Assembly: GCA_035541995.1 (NCBI GenBank)
Contig: DATKMG010000222.1
Coordinates: 1 to 8,832, forward strand
Origin: DATKMG01 sp035541995
GTDB lineage: Bacteria; Acidobacteriota; Terriglobia; Versatilivoradales; Versatilivoraceae
Reading direction: 5' to 3'
DNA: 8,832 nucleotides
Shown: positions 1-6,038 of the stretch, one piece after another
Numbering within the stretch: position 1 is the first letter of the stretch
How the letters are laid out: every line of letters begins with the position of its first letter
Program-made: the position numbers and the translations under genes
Notes under the pieces: generated by a model
Told to the model about the DNA's origin: nothing
Databases searched by the model: none
Seen by the model: the letters and a program-made list of their open reading frames with translations, nothing else

Positions 1-248
1 TGCTGGTTCACCAGGTCTGTAAAGGGCTTGTACCAGCAAGCCGGACCGCAGGGAATGATGGACCGAGTAGGCTTGCTCCGGTCGTTATGCCAGGCGATCT
101 CATCCACAAGTTCCCGGGCCATGATTTGTCCCATTTCGGCAGAATCGCGGCAAAGCCGGAAGGGAATCTTCAGTCCGGGATGGTTTACTAGTGCCTGGCA
201 GGGGATTCGGCACCACTCATAGAGATCTTTGTGTTTAATATCGCTCAT
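1..248 (-). CDS. NagB-like glucosamine-6-phosphate deaminase/isomerase homologue, N-terminal part
   Basis: This is the first 82 codons of a gene reading leftwards out of the window. The start is the ATG at 248-246. It is the only in-frame start, because an in-frame TAA lies four codons upstream at 260-258, and no good Shine-Dalgarno is visible. The protein starts MSDIKHKDLYEWCRIPCQ and has a helix like that of the NagB/RpiA fold (AEMGQIMARELVDEI, about residues 38-52), followed by a strand and turn SIIPCGPACWYKPFTDLVN (63-81). In canonical NagB this position carries the phosphate-binding loop LPTGGTP followed by a Y..L helix. Here the loop reads PCGPACWYKPF, so the protein belongs to a divergent branch. 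Canonical NagB converts glucosamine-6-phosphate to fructose-6-phosphate plus ammonia in the cytoplasm. For this branch the substrate is unknown, and it could equally be a different phosphosugar isomerase. A DeoR-type regulator lies upstream on the same strand, which fits sugar catabolism. Confidence 0.7.
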   Translation of the reverse strand, partial: MSDIKHKDLYEWCRIPCQALVNHPGLKIPFRLCRDSAEMGQIMARELVDEIAWHNDRSKPTRSIIPCGPACWYKPFTDLVNQ

Positions 249-351
249 TGCGTTCGGTTAGAGTCGGACGAACATAGAGATGAATAATGGCCACGACGCA
301 AAAACTGAGATGCGCCAGTTTGTCGCCCTACCGCTCCTATTCATGTCATGC

Positions 352-368
352 AGCCCACGGAGTGGGCT
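352..368. repeat. Short perfect hairpin (7-bp stem, 3-nt loop)
   Basis: AGCCCAC at 352-358 pairs with GTGGGCT at 362-368 around the loop GGA. It is GC-rich with no T-run on either side, so it is not a clear terminator. It belongs to the repeat mosaic between the regulator and the NagB-like gene. Confidence 0.5.
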
Positions 369-499
369 TGGGGGTTGGACATTTTCCCTTAGGTGGTCGC
401 AGACAGTCTTTCATTGTACGGCCTTGTCTGAGCCAGGAAGCAGCAGTTGAGCGCTTGGTTAAGGCCGCGTGGCATACGTCCAGCTCGGAGTCGTGTCTT

Positions 500-531
500 G
501 GACTGCGGTGGCAAGCGCGGGACCGCAGTCC
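500..531. repeat. Palindromic repeat, 10-bp perfect stem
   Basis: GGACTGCGGT (500-509) is perfectly complementary to ACCGCAGTCC (522-531) across a 12-nt loop. No T-run follows on either strand, which argues against an intrinsic terminator. It resembles an extragenic palindromic repeat unit. Confidence 0.6.
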
Positions 532-638
532 CATGCTCTGCCGGCGCACTCCATAAAAAATGCCGATGCTTCCCCTGAGTGTCCCATGACTTTTCCAAGC
601 TCACCACCGCGGATGAAAATGGCGGTCATGGGGGTAGC

Positions 639-662
639 GTGGGAGCCGATCTCCGAGCGGCG
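639..662 (+). repeat. 24-nt dispersed repeat, copy 1
   Basis: The 24 bases from GTGGGAGCCG to CGAGCGGCG at 639-662 are identical to the reverse complement of 6099-6122, more than 5 kb away and also in a gene gap. In the second copy this segment forms one arm of a 90-bp inverted-repeat element. Here the facing arm is not recognisable, so this copy may be a solo or decayed end. A perfect 24-nt match by chance between two non-coding gaps is very unlikely. Confidence 0.75.
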
Positions 663-680
663 ATCAATTTGAACCGGGCT

Positions 681-704
681 GCCGCCGCGACGGAGCGCGG
701 CGGC
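681..704. repeat. GC-only hairpin, 9-bp perfect stem
   Basis: GCCGCCGCG (681-689) pairs perfectly with CGCGGCGGC (696-704) across the loop ACGGAG. It sits 18 nt after the 24-nt shared repeat at 639-662, so both may be parts of one REP-like unit. No U-tract follows. Confidence 0.65.
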
Positions 705-799
705 CACCTTGATGCCTGCATTTTCATGAAAGCCCCCAACCCGCTTCAGCATCCACCCTTGAAACTGGAATGAGGTTGCAGACCATTGCTCCAACTTGC

Positions 800-1591
800 T
801 TAGACCAGAATCACCTCAATATTCCGGGCACGCAGAAGAGCTACCACATCGGCCGGAGCCTTGTCATCGGTCACCACTCGATGCACTGCACTTAACTTGG
901 CAATGACGGAGAGGCTTCTTCTCCGGAACTTGCTGGAGTCAGCCACCACAGTGACCTCACGAGAGACACGAATCATCAGCTCATTGAGTTTAGCTTCCAG
1001 GAGATCCGGGGTCGAAAGACCGAATTCCGGATCCAAGCCATCCACACCCAGAAAGACATGGTCTGCATTCAGGTCACGCAAAGTCTGTTCCGCGTGGGGA
1101 CCAACAAATGAATACGACATCTGGCGCAGGATACCACCCAGCATGATTACGGAAATGGTGGGCAAGTTCGCCAACTCCATTGCGATATTCAAGGCGTTGG
1201 TAATTACCGTGAGCGAGCTCAGCTTTAGTTGCTTGATTTGGCGGGCAATCTCTGCCGTCGTTGTTCCTGAGTCGAGAATAATGCGCTGTTCGGAGCGGAT
1301 CATCTGCATGACGGCATTCCCAATCCGGACTTTCTCGGCATGGTGCAGCGTTTCTTTGAAATTGATCGGGTAATCTTGCAGCGGGTTCAGGCGCTTAACT
1401 GCACCGCCGTGGGAGCGCACCAGGGCCCCGCCTTCCGCTAATGCGTCCAGGTCGCCCCGAATTGTCACGGCGGAAATGCCGAAATGCTGGACCAGTTCTC
1501 CCACCGTGACACGTTCCTGTTCTTCAAGCAAATCCAGGATCTTTCTGCGTCTTTCTTCAATAAGGAGTCGAGGAGGATCGACGATAGGCAT
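800..1591 (-). CDS. DeoR-family transcriptional regulator (sugar-responsive repressor)
   Basis: This is a 263-aa protein of normal length for the family. The N-terminal DeoR winged helix-turn-helix spans about residues 10-64, with the recognition region VGELVQHFGISAVTIRGDL followed by the usual LVRSHGGAV linker. The C-terminal DeoRC effector domain (about 75-240) has the expected sugar-phosphate pocket signatures: DSGTTT (107-112), TNALNIA (131-137), the LGG turn (151-153), GVDGLD (182-187) and VADSSKF (216-222). Members of this family repress sugar or amino-sugar catabolic genes and release DNA when a phosphorylated intermediate binds, acting in the cytoplasm. The ATG at 1591 is preceded by a good Shine-Dalgarno, AAGGAG (minus strand, 1604-1599), 7 nt upstream. 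The gene follows the epimerase by 108 bp on the same strand and precedes the NagB-like gene, so both are plausible targets. The ligand and operator are not identifiable. Confidence 0.93.
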   Translation of the reverse strand: MPIVDPPRLLIEERRRKILDLLEEQERVTVGELVQHFGISAVTIRGDLDALAEGGALVRSHGGAVKRLNPLQDYPINFKETLHHAEKVRIGNAVMQMIRSEQRIILDSGTTTAEIARQIKQLKLSSLTVITNALNIAMELANLPTISVIMLGGILRQMSYSFVGPHAEQTLRDLNADHVFLGVDGLDPEFGLSTPDLLEAKLNELMIRVSREVTVVADSSKFRRRSLSVIAKLSAVHRVVTDDKAPADVVALLRARNIEVILV

Positions 1592-1598
1592 GATGGAT

Positions 1599-1604
1599 CT
1601 CCTT
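1599..1604 (-). promoter_or_regulatory. Shine-Dalgarno of the DeoR regulator
   Basis: AAGGAG on the minus strand lies 7 nt before the ATG at 1591. This spacing supports that start codon and suggests the regulator is translated independently rather than by coupling to the epimerase gene 108 bp upstream. Confidence 0.7.
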
Positions 1605-1699
1605 CGGAAATAACCAGAAAATAGTACATTAGCTAAACAATACGAGCTTCAAATTTCCCTCCGTTGGACAGGCTGGGAAAGGGTTTCTCACTGGTGGCT

Positions 1700-2770
1700 T
1701 CAATAGGTGCCATCGCTGACTTCATACTTGGTCGGTTTACCGAGATAGACTCCCCCCTTCTCTACCCAGTGAGCAACCCATTCCCTCAGCAATTCTGACG
1801 GAACCTCGGGTTCACCCAGCAAGGACCGGCACCGGGAGGCGTTACTCAGCAAAGCCACAGGGCCTTCCTCACCTAGAAAACTTACGGGCTTACCCCATCT
1901 TTTCGCAAAGAAGTCCGCGGTCTCGCGCACTGAAACCTTCTCTCGACCAGTAACATTCAAAACATGTGGAGGAGTCTGGCACAAATCGAGACTCCGCAAA
2001 GCAAAGGAATTGGCGTCTCCTTGCCAGATTACATTGAAATAGGCCACTGTCAGGTCAATAGGCTTCCGGTTGAAAACTTTCCAAGCAATATCCACGAAAA
2101 CGCCGTACCGGAGGTCCACTGCATAATTCAGTCGCAGGAGAAGGCACAAGGTCTTATTCTCACGGGAATAGAATTCAATGATTCGTTCACGGCCAAGGCA
2201 GGACTGCGCATATTCTCCGACTGGGCCCAGAGGGTCGGATTCCACCGACCCAGAACCTGCTACCGGGACGAGTGGATAGACATTGCCCGTGGAAAAGACC
2301 ACCAGACGCGAATCACGGAAGTGCGAGATGACCTGCGCGGGAACCAGTGTGTTGCTAGCCCAAGTGAGGTCGAACCGTTCCCGAGTTCCGAACTTCCTTC
2401 CAGCCAAGAACAATACATTCTCACAGGACGGCAAACGACCCACCTGATGCGGGTCCAGGAGATCGCAAGCGAAAGTCTCAACCCCACTTTGCTGCAAAAA
2501 CTGCCTGGCATCAGCTGAAGAGAAGCGAGATGCGGCCAGGATGCGACGCTGGACCCCGGCTTCGTCCACAGCGCGCTTGGCACGCAAAACCAGGGACGGC
2601 CCCATCTTGCCCCCCGCACCGAGGATGAGAAGGTCTCCCCGCAACTGCCGCATAAATTCCACGTCTGCGGCACTCGGACGTGCAAGCATCTCTTCTAACT
2701 GATCTTCAGTATCAATAGCTGGCACGCTATTTACTGGGACATTTTTCACTCGATCCCCTTTCGTCGCCAT
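1700..2770 (-). CDS. NAD(P)-dependent epimerase/dehydratase-like protein (extended SDR) with a degenerate YxxxK motif
   Basis: This 356-aa protein has a Rossmann fold. The glycine-rich dinucleotide loop is LGAGGKMG (50-57). A likely adenine-contact DLLD lies at 103-106, a strand with VLFLAGRKFG at 119-128, and the Ser/Thr site FSTGNVY at 159-165. The expected catalytic YxxxK is EYAQSC, with Y187 present but Cys at 191 where Lys is normal. Substrate-side segments follow, including HVLNVTGREKVSVRETADFF (269-288). Extended SDRs usually act on nucleotide sugars or free sugars in the cytoplasm. The missing Lys suggests altered chemistry or a binding role, so no reaction is assigned. The ATG at 2770 has no Shine-Dalgarno and sits 2 nt from an inverted-repeat element. 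A GTG at 2749 (residue 8) has AAAGGGG at good spacing and is a real alternative start. The gene lies 179 bp behind the esterase gene on the same strand. Confidence 0.82.
   Translation of the reverse strand: MATKGDRVKNVPVNSVPAIDTEDQLEEMLARPSAADVEFMRQLRGDLLILGAGGKMGPSLVLRAKRAVDEAGVQRRILAASRFSSADARQFLQQSGVETFACDLLDPHQVGRLPSCENVLFLAGRKFGTRERFDLTWASNTLVPAQVISHFRDSRLVVFSTGNVYPLVPVAGSGSVESDPLGPVGEYAQSCLGRERIIEFYSRENKTLCLLLRLNYAVDLRYGVFVDIAWKVFNRKPIDLTVAYFNVIWQGDANSFALRSLDLCQTPPHVLNVTGREKVSVRETADFFAKRWGKPVSFLGEEGPVALLSNASRCRSLLGEPEVPSELLREWVAHWVEKGGVYLGKPTKYEVSDGTY
2742..2762 (-). promoter_or_regulatory. Internal Shine-Dalgarno supporting an alternative GTG start of the epimerase-like gene
   Basis: On the minus strand AAAGGGG stands 5 nt before the GTG at 2749-2747, which is codon 8 of the longest frame. 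The upstream ATG at 2770 has no comparable site. Starting at the GTG would shorten the protein by 7 residues and leave every recognised motif intact. Confidence 0.4.
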
Positions 2771-2772
2771 GG

Positions 2773-2903
2773 GTCAGAAGTTGAGAAAAACTCCCCCTCG
2801 AGCGGATGAACTTACTCCGGCAGGGACGCGGTACTCATCGGTATCAACTTGCGCCATGCGCTGACCCCCAACCCTCCCCCTGAATTTTTTCTCAACCTCT
2901 GAC
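2773..2903. repeat. 131-bp element with 18-bp imperfect terminal inverted repeats
   Basis: GTCAGAAGTTGAGAAAAA at 2773-2790 is the reverse complement of 2886-2903 with one mismatch (17 of 18). Just inside both ends is the same octamer CTCCCCCT. The element fills most of the gap between the esterase and epimerase genes and its left end lies 2 nt before the epimerase ATG. The size and the ends resemble a miniature inverted-repeat element (MITE-like), but no clear target-site duplication is visible. A long-range RNA hairpin in the intercistronic leader is the other reading. Confidence 0.6.
2774..2857 (-). CDS. Possible 27-aa open frame upstream of the epimerase-like gene
   Basis: The minus-strand ATG at 2857-2855 opens a frame reading MAQVDTDEYRVPAGVSSSAR then GGVFLNF, ending in TGA at 2776-2774, four nucleotides before the epimerase ATG. 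A G-rich stretch (GGGGG) lies 7 nt before the ATG. It lies wholly inside the 131-bp inverted-repeat element, so it may be either an element-encoded or leader peptide, or simply chance. No family is recognised. Confidence 0.15.
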   Translation of the reverse strand: MAQVDTDEYRVPAGVSSSARGGVFLNF

Positions 2904-2949
2904 GGATTACCTCCCACCTTTCTTCATATCATAGATGTTTGAAATGTTC

Positions 2950-4980
2950 TCAGTGGATATACGCACCACCTGGCAACAAGTATTGGATTGGCCAAACTTC
3001 TCGCCCCGATGTGACCAGAGTGGACCAGGTCATTCCCGAGTCAACTTGCCCTTGAGCTAGCGCCACCCCAGGTATAACCTCAGCTATTGAACTGGCGAGC
3101 AGACCAGCCTCATCGACTCCAAGCGCAGAGAAGCCGGACAGTTTTAGCGACTCGGTCGCAAACCGGACCACGATTTCAGTGTCTTCCATCATCTGCAAGA
3201 AATAGGGGCGGCCAGTGAGCAACGAGTTATAAACGTAATTTGCCAGCACGCTCGAAAGCGAGTTGGCATAGGCTTCTTGCCAATCCCCCGACACCAGCCC
3301 AGGATCATCTGGGGACGATGCCTTATAAAACATGCGATCTTCACCCAGACCGCGAAAGTCCCAAGTGAGGACCTGGTAGCCCTGCTCCACAAGTTGGAGA
3401 ATCCGCGGCCAGTCGTCCTGCGTGGCTTTGCCTCTCAACGTAAACCAGAGTAGCACATGCGGCGAATCGCCGACCAACCGGCGTATATGGAGCAAGGGGA
3501 TGGTCAGTCCCCTGCTGTGGTGAAGCAGGTACTTATCGATACTAATGCCGTCCAACTGCATTCGGCCCATGGACTCCGCGGCAATCGCCTTTGAAGGCAG
3601 CTTGTCGTCAAAGGATACCACCGGCCAATTGCCGATGCCAGGGTATCCGTCACCGTAATATGCCCGTTTGAGAGTCTGCGGCGAGCCATGCTTGGAGTCA
3701 TTATAGTACTGACGAACTAAATCGATAAGAGACTGCCCTTCAGGAAAATCCACGCGCACTTGACCTGAACGCGTGCATTGCAGGAGTTTCTCATCAATAG
3801 GTTCAATCGGGTCCAACCCCCGATGAGGTGGCATGCCATTGAATCGATCCAGGAACTGGAAGGCCGCATCTTGATTTTGGTCGGAGAACTGGTGTCGATG
3901 GAACCCTTCGGTGATCGCGATGCGTTCTCCTTTTCCCATATGCTCATAGAGGGCCGCAACTTCACGATACGTCTTTCGTGTTCCTTCGACCGGGAAGAAA
4001 TCCTTGACGGCAGCACACACAATGACGGGGCGAGGATACATCAAGAGCAGCAAGGCGGGATGATCCACGCCCTCTGAGACCATACCGTACAAATCCTGCT
4101 CCGGGTCGCTGTCAGGGTCCTCGAAGATGCGGTTGCTCATTCGCATGGGCAGTGCACTGATATAGCAGGAGGGCGCGGCCACCCGGATCCGTGCGTCCAA
4201 GGCGGCAATGTGGGCGGCCTGAAATCCTCCCCCACTTGTACCCGTGATGTTGATCCGTCCTGTATCGACTTCAGGCCGAGTCAAGAGATAATCTATGGCC
4301 CGAATGCCATCCCAGATTTCCCAGCGAGCCAGGTTAGCTCCTGCCAGGTAAGCCAGATTGCCCATTATGGCGTGCTCGCCGCAGACCAAATTGTACCGAC
4401 TCCCACCCTGCCCCGTTTCCCAAAACTGGCTGCGCTCCCCCTGACCGATCGGATCCCAACACAGCACTACGTAGCCCCGCTTGACAAGTCGCAGACAAAG
4501 CGTTTGATAATAGGCTTTCCCTTTGGGAGAATGGCCGCAAGCGACCAGGATCGCGGGATGGCGTGTGTTTGAGTTTGAATTTTGCGGGAGATAAAGCAGG
4601 GCTGTGACATGGAATCCTGGCAGGCTCTCGAAGATCACCTTTTCCACACGGAATCCCTTGCCTTCGATCTGGCCTGTAATTCGCGGGTTTAAAGGCGTCT
4701 TAGTCTCAGGCATGCCCCCCAACATCCGCACTAATTTACTCCTTAATGTCTGCTGGACCCGAAGTAAGTCCTCCTCCCCTTCTATCGATTTGAATACGCT
4801 TCGTCGCAATTCGTCCTGTTCCCAGGCCAGTTCTGCTTGAAAGCGTAGATAGGCGGTCACTCGAGGACCCTGGATAGGAGTCTGCCTTAGAACGCGAAAC
4901 GGATCAGCTGAAGATTGACCATAAAGTGAGCCTGAAATCGCCAGAAGAATTAGCGAAGAAACCAAGAAGGGAACGCGCAT
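2950..4980 (-). CDS. Exported acetyl-xylan-esterase-like alpha/beta hydrolase with a degenerate second hydrolase domain
   Basis: This 676-aa protein is counted from the ATG at 4980. An N-terminal signal peptide (MRVPFLVSSLILLAISGSLYGQ) points to export. The first alpha/beta-hydrolase domain (about 75-385) resembles the AXE1/dienelactone-hydrolase group. It shows ILVACGHSPKGK (144-155), CWDPIGQGER (174-183), the nucleophile elbow GTSGGG with Ser249, a candidate acid Asp327 in VKDFFP, and candidate His361 in EGFHRHQ. The C-terminal 200 residues look like a second, related domain: LLWFTLRGKA (510-519), LTWDFRGLGED (538-548) and then GVDEAG (621-626), where a GxSxG nucleophile would be expected but Asp is found. 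Such enzymes remove acyl groups from carbohydrates, but the substrate is unknown. The longest frame starts at 5001. I prefer 4980 because AGGCGGTGG lies just before it and the signal peptide begins cleanly there. It follows the transporter gene by 51 bp, probably in one transcript. Confidence 0.85.
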   Translation of the reverse strand: MRVPFLVSSLILLAISGSLYGQSSADPFRVLRQTPIQGPRVTAYLRFQAELAWEQDELRRSVFKSIEGEEDLLRVQQTLRSKLVRMLGGMPETKTPLNPRITGQIEGKGFRVEKVIFESLPGFHVTALLYLPQNSNSNTRHPAILVACGHSPKGKAYYQTLCLRLVKRGYVVLCWDPIGQGERSQFWETGQGGSRYNLVCGEHAIMGNLAYLAGANLARWEIWDGIRAIDYLLTRPEVDTGRINITGTSGGGFQAAHIAALDARIRVAAPSCYISALPMRMSNRIFEDPDSDPEQDLYGMVSEGVDHPALLLLMYPRPVIVCAAVKDFFPVEGTRKTYREVAALYEHMGKGERIAITEGFHRHQFSDQNQDAAFQFLDRFNGMPPHRGLDPIEPIDEKLLQCTRSGQVRVDFPEGQSLIDLVRQYYNDSKHGSPQTLKRAYYGDGYPGIGNWPVVSFDDKLPSKAIAAESMGRMQLDGISIDKYLLHHSRGLTIPLLHIRRLVGDSPHVLLWFTLRGKATQDDWPRILQLVEQGYQVLTWDFRGLGEDRMFYKASSPDDPGLVSGDWQEAYANSLSSVLANYVYNSLLTGRPYFLQMMEDTEIVVRFATESLKLSGFSALGVDEAGLLASSIAEVIPGVALAQGQVDSGMTWSTLVTSGREVWPIQYLLPGGAYIH

Positions 4981-4984
4981 GGAA

Positions 4985-4993
4985 CCACCGCCT
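4985..4993 (-). promoter_or_regulatory. Ribosome binding site favouring the ATG at 4980 of the esterase-like gene
   Basis: AGGCGGTGG on the minus strand lies 4 nt before the ATG at 4980. The competing ATG at 5001 is preceded by GACCGATTCTTAA, with no purine-rich site. Choosing 4980 also puts Arg2 and the hydrophobic core of the signal peptide at the usual distance from the start. Confidence 0.5.
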
Positions 4994-5031
4994 GTTAGCA
5001 TTTAAGAATCGGTCACAGAATCTCTCTTCGA

Positions 5032-5892
5032 TCACTCCGCCATCAGGTAAATCGAGATGCTGGCAAGCGCCATGCCCGTTATGAGTACGGGATGGGGCAT
5101 TACTCTGTAGATCAATAGTGAGATAACAATCGTCAGAACCGGAGCCAGCGAGGTCATGGGGACAACCACGATGGCTTTTCCGAAGCGTACTGCATAGACC
5201 AGACACAACGCCCCAATAGCGTTTAGAACCTGCACCATCGCCGCCAGATAGGGTCCTTTGAATCCCCAATTGATGTGTTGGGTAAAATCCGTCATCAGCA
5301 GGGCGACCGGGATCAGAACCAATGCAGTAGCCATCATGTAAAAGAAGATACTCTCAGCTTTCATCGTCTCATTAGAAAACTTCATAACAAAGGCTTGTAC
5401 CCCCCACATGAAAAAGACGGCGATGGCCAGCAATAGCCAGAAATACCCTTGAGCAGGCGAACCGGTGGGAGGCTGATAGGAAAGCAGCACCATGGCGACC
5501 AGCGCCAGGGCAATGCCGACTGAGGCGCGGCGATCCGCACGCTCCTGAAGGATCGCCACGGAAAGGGCCACGGTCACAACGGGATAAAGAGAAATGATGG
5601 GGAACACCAGGTAGGCTGGGCCCAACCTCAGCGCTTCAAACAGGATCAATTGTCCGCCAGCGCCCAGGAGACCCACAACCGAACCCAGAAACATTGAGCG
5701 GCGATCATACTCCAGGTGCCACGCGATGATCTTCAGTGCCACTAGAGCACAGGGAATCATGGTCAAAGCCCACACTGAGTAGCCGAGAGTCGCCGGAAAT
5801 CCGGCCTTTTCGGGAATTTCAATGAAGGCTCCCCAGACCCCCCAGAATAGCGTAGTAATAATAGCGAACAACAACCACAGTCGATTCTTCAT
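5032..5892 (-). CDS. EamA/DMT-superfamily transporter, ten predicted membrane helices
   Basis: This 286-aa protein has the length and architecture of drug/metabolite transporter superfamily members. It has two repeats of about five hydrophobic segments each, split around residues 140-150. The first helix (LWLLFAIITTLFWGVWGAFIE, residues 5-25) carries the WG signature typical of EamA. The end of the first repeat has the conserved ISLYPVVTVALSVAILQER (100-118), including the Glu. The matching position of the second repeat reads SLAPVLTIVISLLIYRVMPHP (248-268), without that Glu. It acts in the cytoplasmic membrane. The family moves small metabolites such as amino acids, nucleosides or sugars, often outwards, but the substrate cannot be read from sequence. 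The start at 5892 has GAGG 9 nt upstream. It is the first gene of the minus-strand run and is followed after 51 bp by the esterase-like gene. Confidence 0.92.
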   Translation of the reverse strand: MKNRLWLLFAIITTLFWGVWGAFIEIPEKAGFPATLGYSVWALTMIPCALVALKIIAWHLEYDRRSMFLGSVVGLLGAGGQLILFEALRLGPAYLVFPIISLYPVVTVALSVAILQERADRRASVGIALALVAMVLLSYQPPTGSPAQGYFWLLLAIAVFFMWGVQAFVMKFSNETMKAESIFFYMMATALVLIPVALLMTDFTQHINWGFKGPYLAAMVQVLNAIGALCLVYAVRFGKAIVVVPMTSLAPVLTIVISLLIYRVMPHPVLITGMALASISIYLMAE

Positions 5893-5925
5893 GAAGGCAA
5901 ACCTCGATTTAATCCTGCTCGAAGA

Positions 5926-5955
5926 TTTATAAGCACCACAGAGACACAGAGGTCA
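5926..5955 (-). promoter_or_regulatory. Tentative promoter of the minus-strand gene run
   Basis: On the minus strand TATAAA (5931-5926) forms a plausible -10 box about 33 nt before the transporter ATG at 5892. The only -35 candidate at workable spacing is TGACCT (5955-5950), a poor match with an 18-nt spacer, and it lies inside the CACAGAG repeat. There is no experimental or comparative support. Confidence 0.22.
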
Positions 5956-5960
5956 CAGAG
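5934..5960. repeat. Triple CACAGAG repeat
   Basis: The heptamer CACAGAG occurs at 5937-5943, 5945-5951 and 5954-5960, that is at 8- and 9-nt steps. The phrase CACCACAGAGACACAGAG is one I recall as a widespread dispersed motif in intergenic DNA of several environmental bacterial phyla, with no known function. Here it stands 42 nt upstream of the transporter start. Confidence 0.55.
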
Positions 5961-6038
5961 TCTGAACCCGAAATCTGAGCTGAACTCGAAAACGGAGGAT
6001 GAGTCCCGTTGTCATCCTGAACAAGTTCGGTCGCGGGC

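Larger units (their letters stand above)
249..799. repeat. Gene-free 551-bp gap holding a mosaic of hairpin-forming extragenic repeats
   Basis: No credible gene is seen here on either strand. The open frames (287-556 plus, 459-794 minus) have Arg/Pro/Ser-rich compositions, overlap each other and are built from palindromes. The gap contains separate hairpins at 352-368, 500-531 and 681-704, and a 24-nt segment at 639-662 that recurs inverted at 6099-6122. The composition resembles the dispersed extragenic repeats I recall from intergenic DNA of Verrucomicrobiota and Acidobacteriota, where they are often mis-annotated as short hypothetical proteins. It separates the DeoR regulator from the NagB-like gene, so those two may not share a transcript. 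Confidence 0.55.

Noticed and set aside
252..273. GTTCG/CGAAC inverted pair just before the NagB-like start, considered as a DeoR operator
   Set aside because: Only a 5-bp arm with a 12-nt spacer, which is expected by chance, and no second copy was noticed near the other genes.
287..556. Plus-strand open frame of 89 codons
   Set aside because: Cys/Arg/Ser-rich product with no recognisable domain, overlapping frames on the opposite strand and containing palindromes. Treated as chance.
459..794. Minus-strand open frame of 111 codons in the left gap
   Set aside because: It spans two perfect hairpins and the 24-nt dispersed repeat, overlaps open frames on the other strand, has no good ribosome site and looks like translated repeat DNA.
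1592..1699. Promoter search in the gap before the DeoR gene (TTGAAG and TACTAT on the minus strand)
   Set aside because: The spacer would be about 20 nt and both boxes are weak matches. Not supported.
1964..2518. Plus-strand open frame of 184 codons
   Set aside because: Entirely antisense to the epimerase-like gene, with no recognisable motif.
5934..5960. Triple CACAGAG repeat considered as a CRISPR remnant
   Set aside because: Heptamers at 8-9-nt steps leave no room for spacers, and no cas gene is present.
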